DNA of 64,000 nucleotides from Tepidanaerobacteraceae bacterium. Lineage in GTDB: Bacteria > Bacillota > Thermosediminibacteria > Thermosediminibacterales > Tepidanaerobacteraceae. Positions 16,811 through 27,076 of this stretch are shown piece after piece; within the stretch, counting starts at the first letter, position 1, and each line of letters starts with the position of its first letter. The stretch spans positions 93,653 through 157,652 of the forward strand of contig JANLFP010000006.1 in NCBI GenBank assembly GCA_024655905.1. Reading direction: 5' to 3'. The translations under genes were made by a program, and so were the position numbers. The notes below the pieces were generated by a model. That model had not been told where the DNA came from. It searched no databases and saw only the letters and a program-made list of their open reading frames with translations.

Positions 16811-18523
16811 TTACACCAAAAGGCCGTACTTTCTGGCTTTGGCCGCCACCGTCTTATGAGTGAGCCCCAGGGCTTTTCCGGCGGCGTTGAAACTTTTATA
16901 CTTTTTCAGGGCAAATTTAATTATTTCCTTTTCATATTCCTCAAAAGGAGCTATCTCTCCGTCAGCGTCAGGATTGACCAGGAATTGTTTGTCTTCTATA
17001 CTGATGCCCGTCACGTACGTCGGAAGATCATCTACGTCTATTACGTTATCGTCGGTGAGATTTATGGCCCGCTCTATAACGTTCTCAAGCTCCCTGACAT
17101 TTCCCGGCCAGTCGTAACCCAGCAAATATTTCATGGCCCGGCGGGTTATGGCCGTAACGTCCTTTTCCAGCTCACAGCTCAACTTGTTTAAAAAATGCTC
17201 GGCCAGGTCCGGTATGTCTTCTTTTCTTTCTCTCAGCGGCGGAAGCACAATCGGCACCACGTTCAGCCTGTAGTAAAGGTCCTCCCGGAATGCTCCGCTT
17301 TTGACCATTTCTTCCAGGTTTCTGTTGGTGGCGGCTATGACCCTTACATCCACTTTTATCGTCTGGTTGCCCCCGACTCTCTCGAATTCTCTTTCCTGCA
17401 GTATCCTCAGAAGCTTTGCCTGCATTTCCACGTTCATTTCTCCGATTTCATCAAGAAAAACGGTGCCGCCGTTGGCCAGTTCAAATCTCCCCAGCTTTTG
17501 ATAGATGGCTCCCGTAAATGAACCCTTCTCATGGCCGAAGAGTTCGCTTTCCAAAAGAGGCGAAGGTATGGCGGGGCAGTTCACCCGAACAAAAGGTTTA
17601 TCCTTCCTTCGGCTGGCATAATGTATGGCTCTCGCAATGAGTTCCTTTCCCGTGCCGCTTTCCCCGCGGATCAAAACTGTGGAATGGGTCTCGGCAGCCT
17701 TGGATGCGATGGCCAGCGCATCCTGCAGCCGCCCGCTTCTGCCCACTATGGGCTCAAAAGCACTGTCAAGCTTCTGGGTCCGTTTTAATTCCTCTTCAAG
17801 GTACTCGGCTTTTGCCACCGCTTCATTTATCAAATCGATCCTGTCTTTTAATTCTTTAAATTCATCCAGTTTGTCTATAAGCCTTTCAATCTGAAGGATA
17901 TCCTGAAATACTATAACGGCTCCGAGTATTTCATTGTTGATGATTATCGGAGTGATATCGGTGACCACTGCGGATTTCCCTATGACCTTTTTGCTGCCCA
18001 GCTCGTCCCTTCCATCCCGCAGTATGTTTTCCATTTTTATTCCGGGAATGATATTTTCTATTTTTTCACCGATTACCTCATGGCTCTTGAATCCGGTAAT
18101 CTCTTCAGCCGCACGGTTGAACATCGTAATGCAGCCCTTTTTATTTACCACTATAAGGCCGTCGGCAATACTCTGAAAGATTGTGTCCGAAGTTAAAGCA
18201 TTTTCCTCCAGGATGTTATCCATTTTTTCAATCTCTTCACTGTTTTTTGGCGAAAAATCGCTCTGCAGCAGCCTGTCGAAGCAATCTACGGCTTCAACCA
18301 CCTTGTTGCCCTTTGCCACAATCGTTACTTTTTCTCCGAATTTTAAATTCAGCGAATGGAGGGCCATGAGAGCGGTAGCAGGAACTTCCCTCCCGTACCG
18401 GTTGCGTATATATACATTGGTGCCCCAGTTGTGTTCAATCTCATGCGCTTTCTGAACCATCATGGCCGCCGCTCTTATGTGCAGACCTTTCGGATGACAG
18501 AATACCACTTCTTTTTGAAGCAA
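16811..18523 (-). CDS. sigma-54-dependent activator with N-terminal HPr domain (HPr-PAS-AAA+-HTH)
   Basis: Starting at the TTG at 18523 (behind GGGGTGAGG) gives 570 residues and puts the phosphorylatable HPr histidine at position 15 ([11 protein letters not shown]), the canonical HPr number. A PAS domain follows (about 112-215). The AAA+ domain has Walker A GESGTGKE (287-294), a GSFTGA sigma-54 contact loop (334-339, normally GAFTGA) and Walker B GGTVFLDE (352-359). A Fis-type HTH ends the protein. The HPrK serine position appears to be Thr/Ala. It probably drives the sigma-54 promoter of dhaKLM, with PTS phosphorylation as an input, a different architecture from E. coli DhaR. Confidence 0.9.
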   Translation of the reverse strand: MLQKEVVFCHPKGLHIRAAAMMVQKAHEIEHNWGTNVYIRNRYGREVPATALMALHSLNLKFGEKVTIVAKGNKVVEAVDCFDRLLQSDFSPKNSEEIEKMDNILEENALTSDTIFQSIADGLIVVNKKGCITMFNRAAEEITGFKSHEVIGEKIENIIPGIKMENILRDGRDELGSKKVIGKSAVVTDITPIIINNEILGAVIVFQDILQIERLIDKLDEFKELKDRIDLINEAVAKAEYLEEELKRTQKLDSAFEPIVGRSGRLQDALAIASKAAETHSTVLIRGESGTGKELIARAIHYASRRKDKPFVRVNCPAIPSPLLESELFGHEKGSFTGAIYQKLGRFELANGGTVFLDEIGEMNVEMQAKLLRILQEREFERVGGNQTIKVDVRVIAATNRNLEEMVKSGAFREDLYYRLNVVPIVLPPLRERKEDIPDLAEHFLNKLSCELEKDVTAITRRAMKYLLGYDWPGNVRELENVIERAINLTDDNVIDVDDLPTYVTGISIEDKQFLVNPDADGEIAPFEEYEKEIIKFALKKYKSFNAAGKALGLTHKTVAAKARKYGLLV

Positions 18524-18559
18524 GTTCCTCACCCCTAATGCGAGATGGCCTTGAAATTA

Positions 18560-18922
18560 TCAGGACCAGTTTCTCGAGGCTATTACGTCCACTCCCGTAC
18601 CCGCCACATCTTTTAAAACTATATCACCCATATTCACAGGCGCGGCAACTGATACATTTTTAAGCTCCTGCATGGCTTCTTTCAGCTTAGATTTGGGAAT
18701 CGGAGCCCGTGTACGGACAGGCAGAACATGAGCAGCCTCCGCCTTCAATCTGACCGTTGTGGTCAGAATCCTCTTCGGCGACGTCACTTCGTCTTTGGCA
18801 TATTGAAGGCCCCGCCTGCAGCGATAACCGCTCAGGTTCAGTATATTTCCATTTTCAATCTCCACCTCTATTCGGCATCCCACGGGACATATTATGCATG
18901 TCACATTTCTCTTATCACTCAT
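18560..18922 (-). CDS. DUF1667 protein, anaerobic glycerol-3-phosphate dehydrogenase companion
   Basis: A 120-residue protein with N-terminal cysteines CIICPVGC plus a fourth Cys in GYRCRRG, probably an iron-sulfur or zinc site, and a C-terminal half ending in a GDIVLKDVAGTGVDVIAS segment. DUF1667 proteins follow GlpA- and GlpB-like flavoproteins in many Firmicutes and may replace the FeS subunit GlpC. I use the ATG at 18922 with GAAGGTG upstream. It overlaps the flavoprotein gene by 8 nt, so the three products are likely made together. Confidence 0.85.
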   Translation of the reverse strand: MSDKRNVTCIICPVGCRIEVEIENGNILNLSGYRCRRGLQYAKDEVTSPKRILTTTVRLKAEAAHVLPVRTRAPIPKSKLKEAMQELKNVSVAAPVNMGDIVLKDVAGTGVDVIASRNWS

Positions 18923-20186
18923 CGGAAGCACCTTCTTCCTGAAGGATAAATTTCAGATGGCCCGCCGCTTTGGATATTTCCGATTTGCCAAGTTCAATAT
19001 TTATCATTTCGCTGGGCTTTACATATGAAAGCATCTTCGTTTTTATAGTGCCGTTTTCGGATTCAATGGCAAGTTTTGCTTTTTTCATGGGTCTCGTGCT
19101 TCTCATGAAAAAGTTCTGTTTTTCATCGAGCATTTTTTCTACGCCAACAGCGTGCGGAAGCACATATCTCAGGCCTTCGCCCGCGATGACGGACATCTGC
19201 CGGTAAGCCCCATCTTTTTCTTTCAGGTACCGGGCGGCTCCCCGGGCCGCAAGTTTTGCTTCCATCGTCACAAAGTCCACTAAATCATGAACGTGCAGCA
19301 CATTGCCGCAGGCAAAAATTCCCTCGCAGGAGGTTTCCATCCATTGATTCACCATCGGCCCCTGGGTGTTTGCATCAAAATCGGCACCGGTCATTTTTGT
19401 TAATTCATTTTCGGGTATCAAGCCCACCGATAGCAGCAGAGTGTCGCAGGGTATGAATTCCGCAGTCGACAGGATCGGTTTCAGGTTTTCATCAACCTTC
19501 GCTACGGTGACTCCTTCCACTCTTTTTTTGCCATGAATCTCTATTACTGTATGGCTCAGCCTGAGGGGTATTCCATAATCCTCCAAACACTGCACCACAT
19601 TTCTGGTCAGGCCGTTGGAATAGGGCATTATTTCAAGGACGCATTTTACTCTGGCTCCTTCCAGCGTAAACCTTCTAGCCATGATGAGACCAATGTCTCC
19701 CGAACCTAAAATTACTATCTCTTTCCCGGGCATGTAACCTTCAATGTTCACATATCTCTGGGCCGTCCCGGCGGTAAAGATACCCGCCGGCCTGAATCCG
19801 GGGATGTTCAGGGCCCCCCGGGTGCGCTCCCGGCATCCCATGGCCAGGATCACGGCTTTTGCCTGAATCTCCAGAACGCCTTTTTTGCTGTTTACGGCAA
19901 ATATTCTTTTGTCCTGCGTGATTTCAATCACCATGGTGTCCAGTAAAACTTCAATTCCCGTGTTTTCCAGCCTATCGATGAATCTCTGGGCATATTCCGG
20001 CCCTGTCAGTTCTTCTTTGAATACGTGCAGCCCGAAACCGTTGTGTATGCACTGCTGCAGGATACCCCCCAGACCCGAATCCCTTTCGACTATCATAACA
20101 TCCTTTACGCCCTGTTCAGCGGCCTCCAGAGCCGCGGCAAGCCCCGCAGGACCTCCTCCGATTATTACCAAATCCTTATAAAGCAT
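18915..20186 (-). CDS. FAD/NAD(P)-dependent oxidoreductase, GlpB-like subunit
   Basis: Pyridine-nucleotide-disulfide-type flavoprotein. The N-terminal FAD dinucleotide fold DLVIIGGGPAGLAAALEAAE begins at residue 5, and a second dinucleotide fold is in KEIVILGSGDIGLIMARRF. IFACGNVLHVHDLVDFV is the C-terminal FAD contact. From the ATG at 20186 it has 423 residues. The 11-nt overlap with glpA and the adjoining DUF1667 gene mark it as the second component of the anaerobic glycerol-3-phosphate dehydrogenase in Firmicutes, passing electrons onward from GlpA. A general NADH-acceptor oxidoreductase remains possible. Confidence 0.85.
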   Translation of the reverse strand: MLYKDLVIIGGGPAGLAAALEAAEQGVKDVMIVERDSGLGGILQQCIHNGFGLHVFKEELTGPEYAQRFIDRLENTGIEVLLDTMVIEITQDKRIFAVNSKKGVLEIQAKAVILAMGCRERTRGALNIPGFRPAGIFTAGTAQRYVNIEGYMPGKEIVILGSGDIGLIMARRFTLEGARVKCVLEIMPYSNGLTRNVVQCLEDYGIPLRLSHTVIEIHGKKRVEGVTVAKVDENLKPILSTAEFIPCDTLLLSVGLIPENELTKMTGADFDANTQGPMVNQWMETSCEGIFACGNVLHVHDLVDFVTMEAKLAARGAARYLKEKDGAYRQMSVIAGEGLRYVLPHAVGVEKMLDEKQNFFMRSTRPMKKAKLAIESENGTIKTKMLSYVKPSEMINIELGKSEISKAAGHLKFILQEEGASDE

Positions 20187-21696
20187 CTGCCGCACCGCCT
20201 TTCCAGCTAAGGCTTTCAACTTCTACAGTGTTTAAATATTCATCCATGTCCTTTTCTGCAATAAATTCTTTATAGCCGCCTTTTAAAATCTCCGAACCCG
20301 GGCCGCACTTGGTCACCTGCCGCGGATCTATCTTAAGCTCCCTCGCCAGGATAGACAGCACCCTGGATGAGCAGAAGCCTCCCTGACACCTTCCCATGCC
20401 GGCTCTGGTCCGCCGCTTGATTCCATCCAGACTTTTCGCCCCCAGCGGCCTTCTTATGGCATCGACTATTTCCGCTTCCGTCACGGTTTCACAGCGGCAT
20501 ATCACATGACCGAAGGCGGGGTTTTCTTCTATCAGCTTCTGCCGCGTCAAATTGTCCATTTCCCGGAAGCGATACTTTCTGGGTCGTGTGGGTACAAAAT
20601 TCTGTTTTTCTCTTAAATCCATACCTTCTTCCTTCAAAATTTCGACGACGGTTTCGGCTATGGCCGGAGCCGAAGTGAAGCCGGGTGACTGTATCCCGCC
20701 CACATTGACAAAGCCCTTTACCTTTCTGGACGCTTCGATAATAAAGTCGTTGGTATTGGAAACGGCCCGAAGCCCCGCAAAAGAAGTTATCACTCCCGAC
20801 AGAGGCAGCTCTGGGACAAGCTTTCTTCCCCCCTCGATAATCTCTTCGATGCCTTCCCGGGTGACGCTCACGTCGGTTTTGTCCTTGATGTCGTTGGAAT
20901 TGGGGCCTATGAAAATATTTCCGTCCACCGTGGGGCATACCAGAATGCCCTTGGATATCTCCGAAGGGGTGGGGAATATGACTTTCTTTATAAGGTAGCC
21001 GAATTTTTTATCAAATATGAGATATTCTCCTTTTCGGGGTGTAACAGTATATTCTTCCGCCCCCGCCATTTTTGAAATTTCATCCGAGAACAGGCCCGCT
21101 GCATTTATTATATACCGTGCCTTCACAAATTCATAGGGGGTATTTACAATAAAGGCGCCGTCTTCCACCACAATCTTGATCACGGGAGAATTGAATCTGA
21201 ATTCCACGCCGTTTATAGCGGCGTTTTCGGCCAGTGCTATAGTAAATTCGTAGGGACATACTATTCCCGCCGTAGGGGCATAAAGCGCCGCTTTTGACAT
21301 GGGATTCAGGTGGGGCTCCATTTTCATCAACTCGTCGTGCCCTATGATCTCAAGACCAGGAACGCCATTTACCCTGCCCTGATTCAATAATTTCTCAAGA
21401 ATCTTGATTTCTCCTTCTTCAACAGCCACCACCAGCGAACCGTTGTTTATATACGGTACATCCAGCTCTTCGCATATTCCTGGGAATAAGACATTTCCCC
21501 TCACATTCATCTTAGCCTTCCAGGTGCCCGGCTTGGCGTCGAAACCCGCATGGATGACCGCACTGTTGGCCTTGCTGGTACCGCAGGCTACATCCTCCTC
21601 TTTTTCCAGCAGTATAACCTTTATATCATACCTTGACAGCTCTCTTGCTATCATGCAGCCCGTCACGCCGCCGCCTATAATTGCCGCATCATACAT
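20176..21696 (-). CDS. glpA: FAD-dependent glycerol-3-phosphate dehydrogenase with C-terminal [2Fe-2S] domain
   Basis: Oxidises glycerol-3-phosphate to DHAP. The DAO-family FAD domain starts DAAIIGGGVTGCMIARELS, and the substrate half carries ATSKANSAV-like and PRKGEYLIFD segments. A C-terminal BFD-type [2Fe-2S] domain has cysteines at C400, C402, C437 and C442 (CRCETV and RCQGGFC). The length of 506 fits this fused class. The start follows GGAGGG, and the leader contains a terminator with a GlpP-type motif, so expression is likely antitermination-controlled. It forms a module with the two downstream genes. Confidence 0.92.
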   Translation of the reverse strand: MYDAAIIGGGVTGCMIARELSRYDIKVILLEKEEDVACGTSKANSAVIHAGFDAKPGTWKAKMNVRGNVLFPGICEELDVPYINNGSLVVAVEEGEIKILEKLLNQGRVNGVPGLEIIGHDELMKMEPHLNPMSKAALYAPTAGIVCPYEFTIALAENAAINGVEFRFNSPVIKIVVEDGAFIVNTPYEFVKARYIINAAGLFSDEISKMAGAEEYTVTPRKGEYLIFDKKFGYLIKKVIFPTPSEISKGILVCPTVDGNIFIGPNSNDIKDKTDVSVTREGIEEIIEGGRKLVPELPLSGVITSFAGLRAVSNTNDFIIEASRKVKGFVNVGGIQSPGFTSAPAIAETVVEILKEEGMDLREKQNFVPTRPRKYRFREMDNLTRQKLIEENPAFGHVICRCETVTEAEIVDAIRRPLGAKSLDGIKRRTRAGMGRCQGGFCSSRVLSILARELKIDPRQVTKCGPGSEILKGGYKEFIAEKDMDEYLNTVEVESLSWKGGAADAL

Positions 21697-21719
21697 TAAA
21701 ATCCCTCCTAAAAAAGGAA

Positions 21720-21746
21720 AACCACACCCCTTAAAAGAGTGTGGTT
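21720..21746 (-). terminator. leader terminator between glpK and glpA (candidate GlpP target)
   Basis: AACCACAC (21746-21739 on the minus strand) pairs with GTGTGGTT (21727-21720) across 11 nt and is followed by TTCCTTTTTT, just before the glpA ribosome binding site. It separates glpK from glpA. The motif GGAGATGAGGAGAA abuts its 5' arm. Confidence 0.8.
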
Positions 21747-21758
21747 CTCCTCATCTCC
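21745..21758 (-). promoter_or_regulatory. glp leader motif, copy 2 (GGAGATGAGGAGAA)
   Basis: Fourteen nt that match 13 of 14 the motif ahead of the glpF terminator. In both places the motif ends at the 5' edge of the terminator stem. It is a candidate GlpP antiterminator recognition element in RNA. Confidence 0.5.
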
Positions 21759-21789
21759 TCCACGCATCTTTCTTAAAGTTATATATAAC

Positions 21790-23310
<1,521 letters not shown>

Positions 23311-23375
23311 TTAAGATTTTTATTTATTGCAATCCATGAGGGCGAAACAATTAATAGAAGCCGGAGCCTGGGAAA

Positions 23376-24185
23376 TTAAGACCTCATGGATTTGTCGGCC
23401 TTAAGGTTCTCCTCCATCTTCTTCGGCAGGAATGGCGAAACGAGGTAGTCGTAAGCATAAGCGCCGAGCGGACCGCCGATCAATGGACCAACTATTGGTA
23501 CCAGCAGCCAGTAGCTGCCAGAGAATGCTCCCTGATCGCCAATCATAGCCGCAAACAACCTGGGTCCGAAGTCACGGGCCGGGTTTATTGCATATCCGGT
23601 AGGTCCACCCAGGGAAAGACCCAGAGCATATATCGCGCAGCCGACTACCAGAGGCCATAGATTGCCAGCGGGGCCCAAGTTGTATACATTATCAACTATA
23701 GCGTATATGAAAAGCACAAGGAAAAAAGTACCTGCAATTTCAACAAGCATACTGTTTCCGATACTGTATGCTTCATTTGCCGCACCGGTGTAAAAAATGT
23801 TCATGTATCCATCTTTAATGAAGTTCCCAAGGTAAATCTTGTGGATGATGAAAGCTCCAACAAAAGCCCCCAGTACCTGGGCAATCCAGTACCCTATGGC
23901 TTTGCCGAAACTCATCCCGCGGCGCAGAACTGCCGCCAGAGTAACTGCTGGGTTCAAATGAGCGCCGGTTATCCCGCCTGCCACATAAACCGCCATTGTA
24001 ACTGCAAGAGCCCAGCCGACGTTTATAGTATTCCAGTCATAACCTGCGCCGTTCTTGAAAATGCCGAAACCGTTAAGTCGCGGAGCAAAAATGACGTTTG
24101 CCACAACACCGCATCCGAAAATGATAAGGATTACAGTCCCGAAGAACTCAGCCCAGAGTTCCTGCATCAAAGTGTCCCTTTTCAT
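23376..24185 (-). CDS. glpF: glycerol uptake facilitator (aquaglyceroporin)
   Basis: Membrane channel for glycerol diffusion. The 269-residue MIP-family protein has six hydrophobic helices and two NPA boxes, HLNPAVT (NPA 78-80) and INPARD (NPA 201-203 followed by the glycerol-type Arg and Asp). The Asp after the second NPA box is typical of glycerol rather than water channels. It is the first gene after the GlpP-type leader terminator and is followed by glpK. Confidence 0.95.
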   Translation of the reverse strand: MKRDTLMQELWAEFFGTVILIIFGCGVVANVIFAPRLNGFGIFKNGAGYDWNTINVGWALAVTMAVYVAGGITGAHLNPAVTLAAVLRRGMSFGKAIGYWIAQVLGAFVGAFIIHKIYLGNFIKDGYMNIFYTGAANEAYSIGNSMLVEIAGTFFLVLFIYAIVDNVYNLGPAGNLWPLVVGCAIYALGLSLGGPTGYAINPARDFGPRLFAAMIGDQGAFSGSYWLLVPIVGPLIGGPLGAYAYDYLVSPFLPKKMEENLKADKSMRS

Positions 24186-24345
24186 TGAATGATCCCCCTT
24201 TTAAATTTTAATAGATTTTTTAATGATGGCGCATGATAGCAAGACCAGTCAAATATAATAAATTGTTTTTTTGATTCGATCCCCCCTTTTTTCATTATGG
24301 GCGTTGATAAAAATATTGTCTCACCTCCTTTTCTCAAATTAAAAA

Positions 24346-24389
24346 TCCTCCTCACGCAAATAGCAAATACACTATCTGCCCGAGGAGGA
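24346..24389 (-). terminator. leader terminator of glpFK, GlpP-responsive candidate
   Basis: Strong hairpin on the minus strand: TCCTCCTC (24389-24382) pairs with GAGGAGGA (24353-24346), with an inner stem GCAGATAG/CTATTTGC and loop TGTATTTG, then TTTTT. It lies 8 nt after the glpP stop and 160 nt before glpF. B. subtilis GlpP acts by antitermination at terminators in glp leaders, and position and strength fit that role. Confidence 0.88.
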
Positions 24390-24391
24390 CT

Positions 24392-24405
24392 TTCTCCTTA
24401 TCTCC
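24392..24405 (-). promoter_or_regulatory. glp leader motif, copy 1 (GGAGATAAGGAGAA)
   Basis: Located directly 5' of the glpF leader terminator and overlapping the glpP stop codon. It matches the motif before the glpA terminator at 13 of 14 positions, with the same placement relative to the stem. Confidence 0.5.
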
Positions 24406-24982
24406 AAGTCCTCGTGTGGATTTCATCCCACAACTCCTCTTTGCTGACCGATACCGCCAACGCCCCTTCCCTCAGCGCCGCCTTTACCTCATCCATGTTT
24501 TCGATTAGGCCGCCCGCTATCACCGGATAATGCACTTCCCTATGGATCTTGTTAATTATCTTGGGTATGACGCCGGGCAGTATCTCTACAGCATCAGGAT
24601 CCACCTGGTTTATGGATTTTTCGGCGGTATCTTTTGCCAGACTATCGAGGATGAACACTCTTTGAATTGTAAATATCCCTTCGCTTTTGGCACAGCTTAT
24701 AAGATTTCCCCTGGTAGTAATAATTCCGTCCGGTTTGACTTCCTCAGCTATATATTTAATTCCCATACCATCCTTGCTAATCCCCTCGAGGAGGTCAAGA
24801 TGGACGAAAGCGCGCTTTCCGGCTTTTTTAATGTGTGTAACCGCATATTTAATATTGAGAATAGTGCCCGTAAGAAGAAAGAGGCAGCGAAGGGGCTTAT
24901 CTAAAGCCACATCCACCTTTTCTATATCCCTTATGGCAGCTATGATGGGATATTTTTTTATGTCGGATAAAACATCCCCCAA
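24398..24982 (-). CDS. glpP: glycerol-3-phosphate-responsive antiterminator GlpP
   Basis: RNA-binding antiterminator that, with glycerol-3-phosphate, allows transcription through leader terminators of glp genes. The 194-residue TIM-barrel protein shows the family pattern: PIIAAIRDIEKVDVAL, the FLLTGTILNI segment, KRAFVHLDLLEGIS, GIITTRGNLI and the phosphate-binding end YPVIAGGLIENMDEV. The start is a TTG behind GGAAGGTGA. It sits immediately upstream of the glpF leader terminator, consistent with autoregulated control of glpFK and probably glpA. Confidence 0.93.
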   Translation of the reverse strand: MGDVLSDIKKYPIIAAIRDIEKVDVALDKPLRCLFLLTGTILNIKYAVTHIKKAGKRAFVHLDLLEGISKDGMGIKYIAEEVKPDGIITTRGNLISCAKSEGIFTIQRVFILDSLAKDTAEKSINQVDPDAVEILPGVIPKIINKIHREVHYPVIAGGLIENMDEVKAALREGALAVSVSKEELWDEIHTRTWR

Positions 24983-25218
24983 ACGATCACCTTCCGCTAT
25001 AAATAAACATCAAATTTTGAATCTGATATATTTTATATAATGAATGCGTAATTGAATATTTCTTAAATTTTTATATTGCAAGAAACATGCCATGACTCGA
25101 AGCCTGAATTTATTATAATTTTTTATGCTTACCTGGTAATTTATATCAATTAAAATAAATTTGACATGATTTTATTGATATATTTTACCCATCATCATGC
25201 AATATGCTCAAACAGGAA

Positions 25219-25827
25219 TTAAACCGCTTTGATTTTCTGGCCAATCTTATTCTCAGTCCCGGACAATAATCTTTTTATATTGCTTCTGTGCCGCCAGACT
25301 GCCATGATAGCAAGCGCTAATCCAAAATATAAATATTTTACAGGATATTTGTATACAACAAGTAGAATAGGTAGCAAAATCGCTCCGGTGATAGAGCCGA
25401 GGGATACGAACCTGAAAAGAATTATTACTGCGGCACCGGCAATGAGAACCCATAATGCGACAACTGGTGAAATACCCAGCACCACTCCCAAACTGGAGGC
25501 TATCCCCTTCCCGCCGCTGAACTTCAAAAAAACAGACCAATCATGGCCAACGACGACCGCCAGGCCGCATAAAAGCGCCAGATTTTCGCCGCCGATATAT
25601 CGGGCCAGCAGCACAACAAGAAGGCCTTTTAAAAGGTCCATAGCAAAAACAAGAGCTGCCGGTTTTGCTCCAAGCACCCGCAGGACATTGGTGGAGCCGG
25701 GGTTTTTGCTGCCGTGCTGGCGTATGTCAACTTTATAAATATTTTTAGAGACCAAATAAGCCGTTGATATTGACCCGACAAAGTAACTTGCTATGAGGGA
25801 TATAATATACTTCGCCATAGTCTTCAT
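25219..25827 (-). CDS. plsY: glycerol-3-phosphate acyltransferase PlsY
   Basis: Membrane enzyme transferring acyl groups from acyl-phosphate to glycerol-3-phosphate, the first step of phospholipid synthesis. The 202-residue protein has about five to seven hydrophobic segments and the three PlsY motifs: HGSKNPGSTNVLRVLG, VGHDWSVFLKFSGGKG, and a C-terminal VWRHRSNIKRLLSGTE. It is the most upstream gene of the glycerol-phosphate group. The 236-nt gap to glpP is A+T-rich, with no confident promoter or terminator. Confidence 0.95.
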   Translation of the reverse strand: MKTMAKYIISLIASYFVGSISTAYLVSKNIYKVDIRQHGSKNPGSTNVLRVLGAKPAALVFAMDLLKGLLVVLLARYIGGENLALLCGLAVVVGHDWSVFLKFSGGKGIASSLGVVLGISPVVALWVLIAGAAVIILFRFVSLGSITGAILLPILLVVYKYPVKYLYFGLALAIMAVWRHRSNIKRLLSGTENKIGQKIKAV

Positions 25828-25947
25828 CCTTTTGTAATATTAATTTATTTTAGAATTCTAGTAATATTATATCCCTTTTGGTCGATTCAGTCAATCAAAA
25901 AAATGTCTAGACGGGTCTTTGACAGTTGAATAAATATCGAAATCGTT

Positions 25948-25975
25948 AAAAGCCTTGAAAACAGGGCTTTTTTTA
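25948..25975 (+). terminator. orphan intrinsic terminator
   Basis: AAAAGCC (25948-25954) and GGCTTTT (25965-25971) flank a 10-nt loop and are followed by more T residues on the plus strand. No plus-strand gene is visible upstream, so it may end a lost gene or small transcript, or block read-through towards the insertion-sequence remnant. Confidence 0.55.
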
Positions 25976-26049
25976 TTAAAAAAAGTCAAATTTAGCCATG
26001 GAAATATTGCGTAATGTGTTACAATAAAAGGGATGGGAGGTATTTTACT

Positions 26050-26289
26050 ATGAGATTATGCGTATCAAGATCAAAGAATGCCGCATCCTTGTACATAACA
26101 AATCTATGATTAGAGTACCCTTGACAAAGGAATATATGCTCAAAGCAATATTGACGGATATTAAAAAGGCTTCATATGCATGGATTGATAAAAAAGGTCA
26201 AGAAGAGCTACAGATATTATCTGAACCAAACTTGGTAAAGCTATAATTGCTACGGGTTTAAAATTGAAGAATCTTTTCGTAGTACTTGA
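26050..26289 (+). pseudogene. remnant of an IS1634-type (IS4-group) transposase gene
   Basis: A good ribosome binding site (GGGAGG) precedes ATG at 26050 and 19 codons, MRLCVSRSKNAASLYITNL, that resemble the N-terminus of IS1634-family transposases, then a stop. At 26242-26289 a short frame reads YNCYGFKIEESFRST, resembling the C-terminal WKIEESFRI segment of the same family, which carries the catalytic Glu. The about 130 nt between do not read as transposase. I interpret this as an element reduced by deletions. An open frame of 62 codons at 26058-26246 lies in another phase and is probably not a gene. Confidence 0.5.
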
Positions 26290-26342
26290 CCTTGCTGAGA
26301 TTCAGGTTCCTTCATTATGATTTTTTTCCATTTTGAGATGAA

Positions 26343-26363
26343 TTTAGTCCTTAACGGACTAAA
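26343..26363 (-). promoter_or_regulatory. hairpin spanning the ecfT stop codon
   Basis: TTTAGTCC and GGACTAAA pair around a 5-nt loop that includes the stop codon of the last transporter gene. No T-tract follows, so it is at most a weak terminator or a 3'-end stabiliser for the long minus-strand transcript. Confidence 0.35.
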
Positions 26364-27076
26364 GTTATACCGACAAATACGGCTGCCCATAACACATATA
26401 ATATCATAATAACGTAATCAATCTTTTTAAAGCAAACTTCCCGGTAATAAGTTCTTGCAGGGTTGGTTCTGAATCCCCGTAGCTCGAGCAATATGGCCAG
26501 CTTCTCAGCCTTATCCCATACACTGTATATTATAGGGGAAAAAATGCTCACATAAACTTTAATTACTTTCCTTTTGTAGATTTTTCGCATGTCTACACCG
26601 CGAAGCTGTACGGAATTTAATATTTCCCCCATCTCTTCAAAAAAAACGGGAATGAACCTCGCCCCCAACTGAATCATAAAAGCAATTTCAAAAGGCATAC
26701 CCAGTTTGACCAAACCGCGGGTCAGCTCGGATATATTGCTGTTTAAAACAAACAACCCCGATAGGATCAATATGATAAATCTTAAAAAAATAGCGGCACC
26801 GTATATAATGCCATCGTCGGTCAAAAGACATATACCGCCCGGCTTTAAAAGCGGATGGCCGGTCCTGACAAACATGCTCTGAAGCACAATCATTATAACT
26901 GACATATATAAAAGTTTTTTTATGCATAAAAGTAGTTTTATTCGTATTTTGAAAAGAGCGAGGGTCAGTATGTTGAATAATAATATAATCAGCAGGTAGT
27001 CGATTTTTTGATATACAAGGGCCATTCCCGAAAAAATAGCAGATATTAAAAGCTTTGTCCTTATGTCAATGTTCAT
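26351..27076 (-). CDS. ecfT: energy-coupling factor transporter transmembrane protein EcfT
   Basis: CbiQ/EcfT family integral membrane scaffold linking the S component to the two ATPases. The 241-residue protein has about five to six hydrophobic segments and the two cytoplasmic coupling motifs with an A/L-R-G core, SVQLRGVD and LLELRGFR (residues about 155-205), which dock the ATPases. The ATG overlaps the end of the upstream ATPase gene by 11 nt. It is the last gene of the catabolic block. Confidence 0.88.
   Translation of the reverse strand: MNIDIRTKLLISAIFSGMALVYQKIDYLLIILLFNILTLALFKIRIKLLLCIKKLLYMSVIMIVLQSMFVRTGHPLLKPGGICLLTDDGIIYGAAIFLRFIILILSGLFVLNSNISELTRGLVKLGMPFEIAFMIQLGARFIPVFFEEMGEILNSVQLRGVDMRKIYKRKVIKVYVSIFSPIIYSVWDKAEKLAILLELRGFRTNPARTYYREVCFKKIDYVIMILYVLWAAVFVGITLVR

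Noticed and set aside
25170..25200. TTGACA on the plus strand near 25.17 kb as a promoter
   Set aside because: No -10 at proper spacing and no plus-strand gene follows.
26058..26246. 62-codon open frame on the plus strand as a gene
   Set aside because: It is in a different phase from the ribosome-binding-site-linked ATG at 26050 and lies between two recognisable transposase fragments; no family match.
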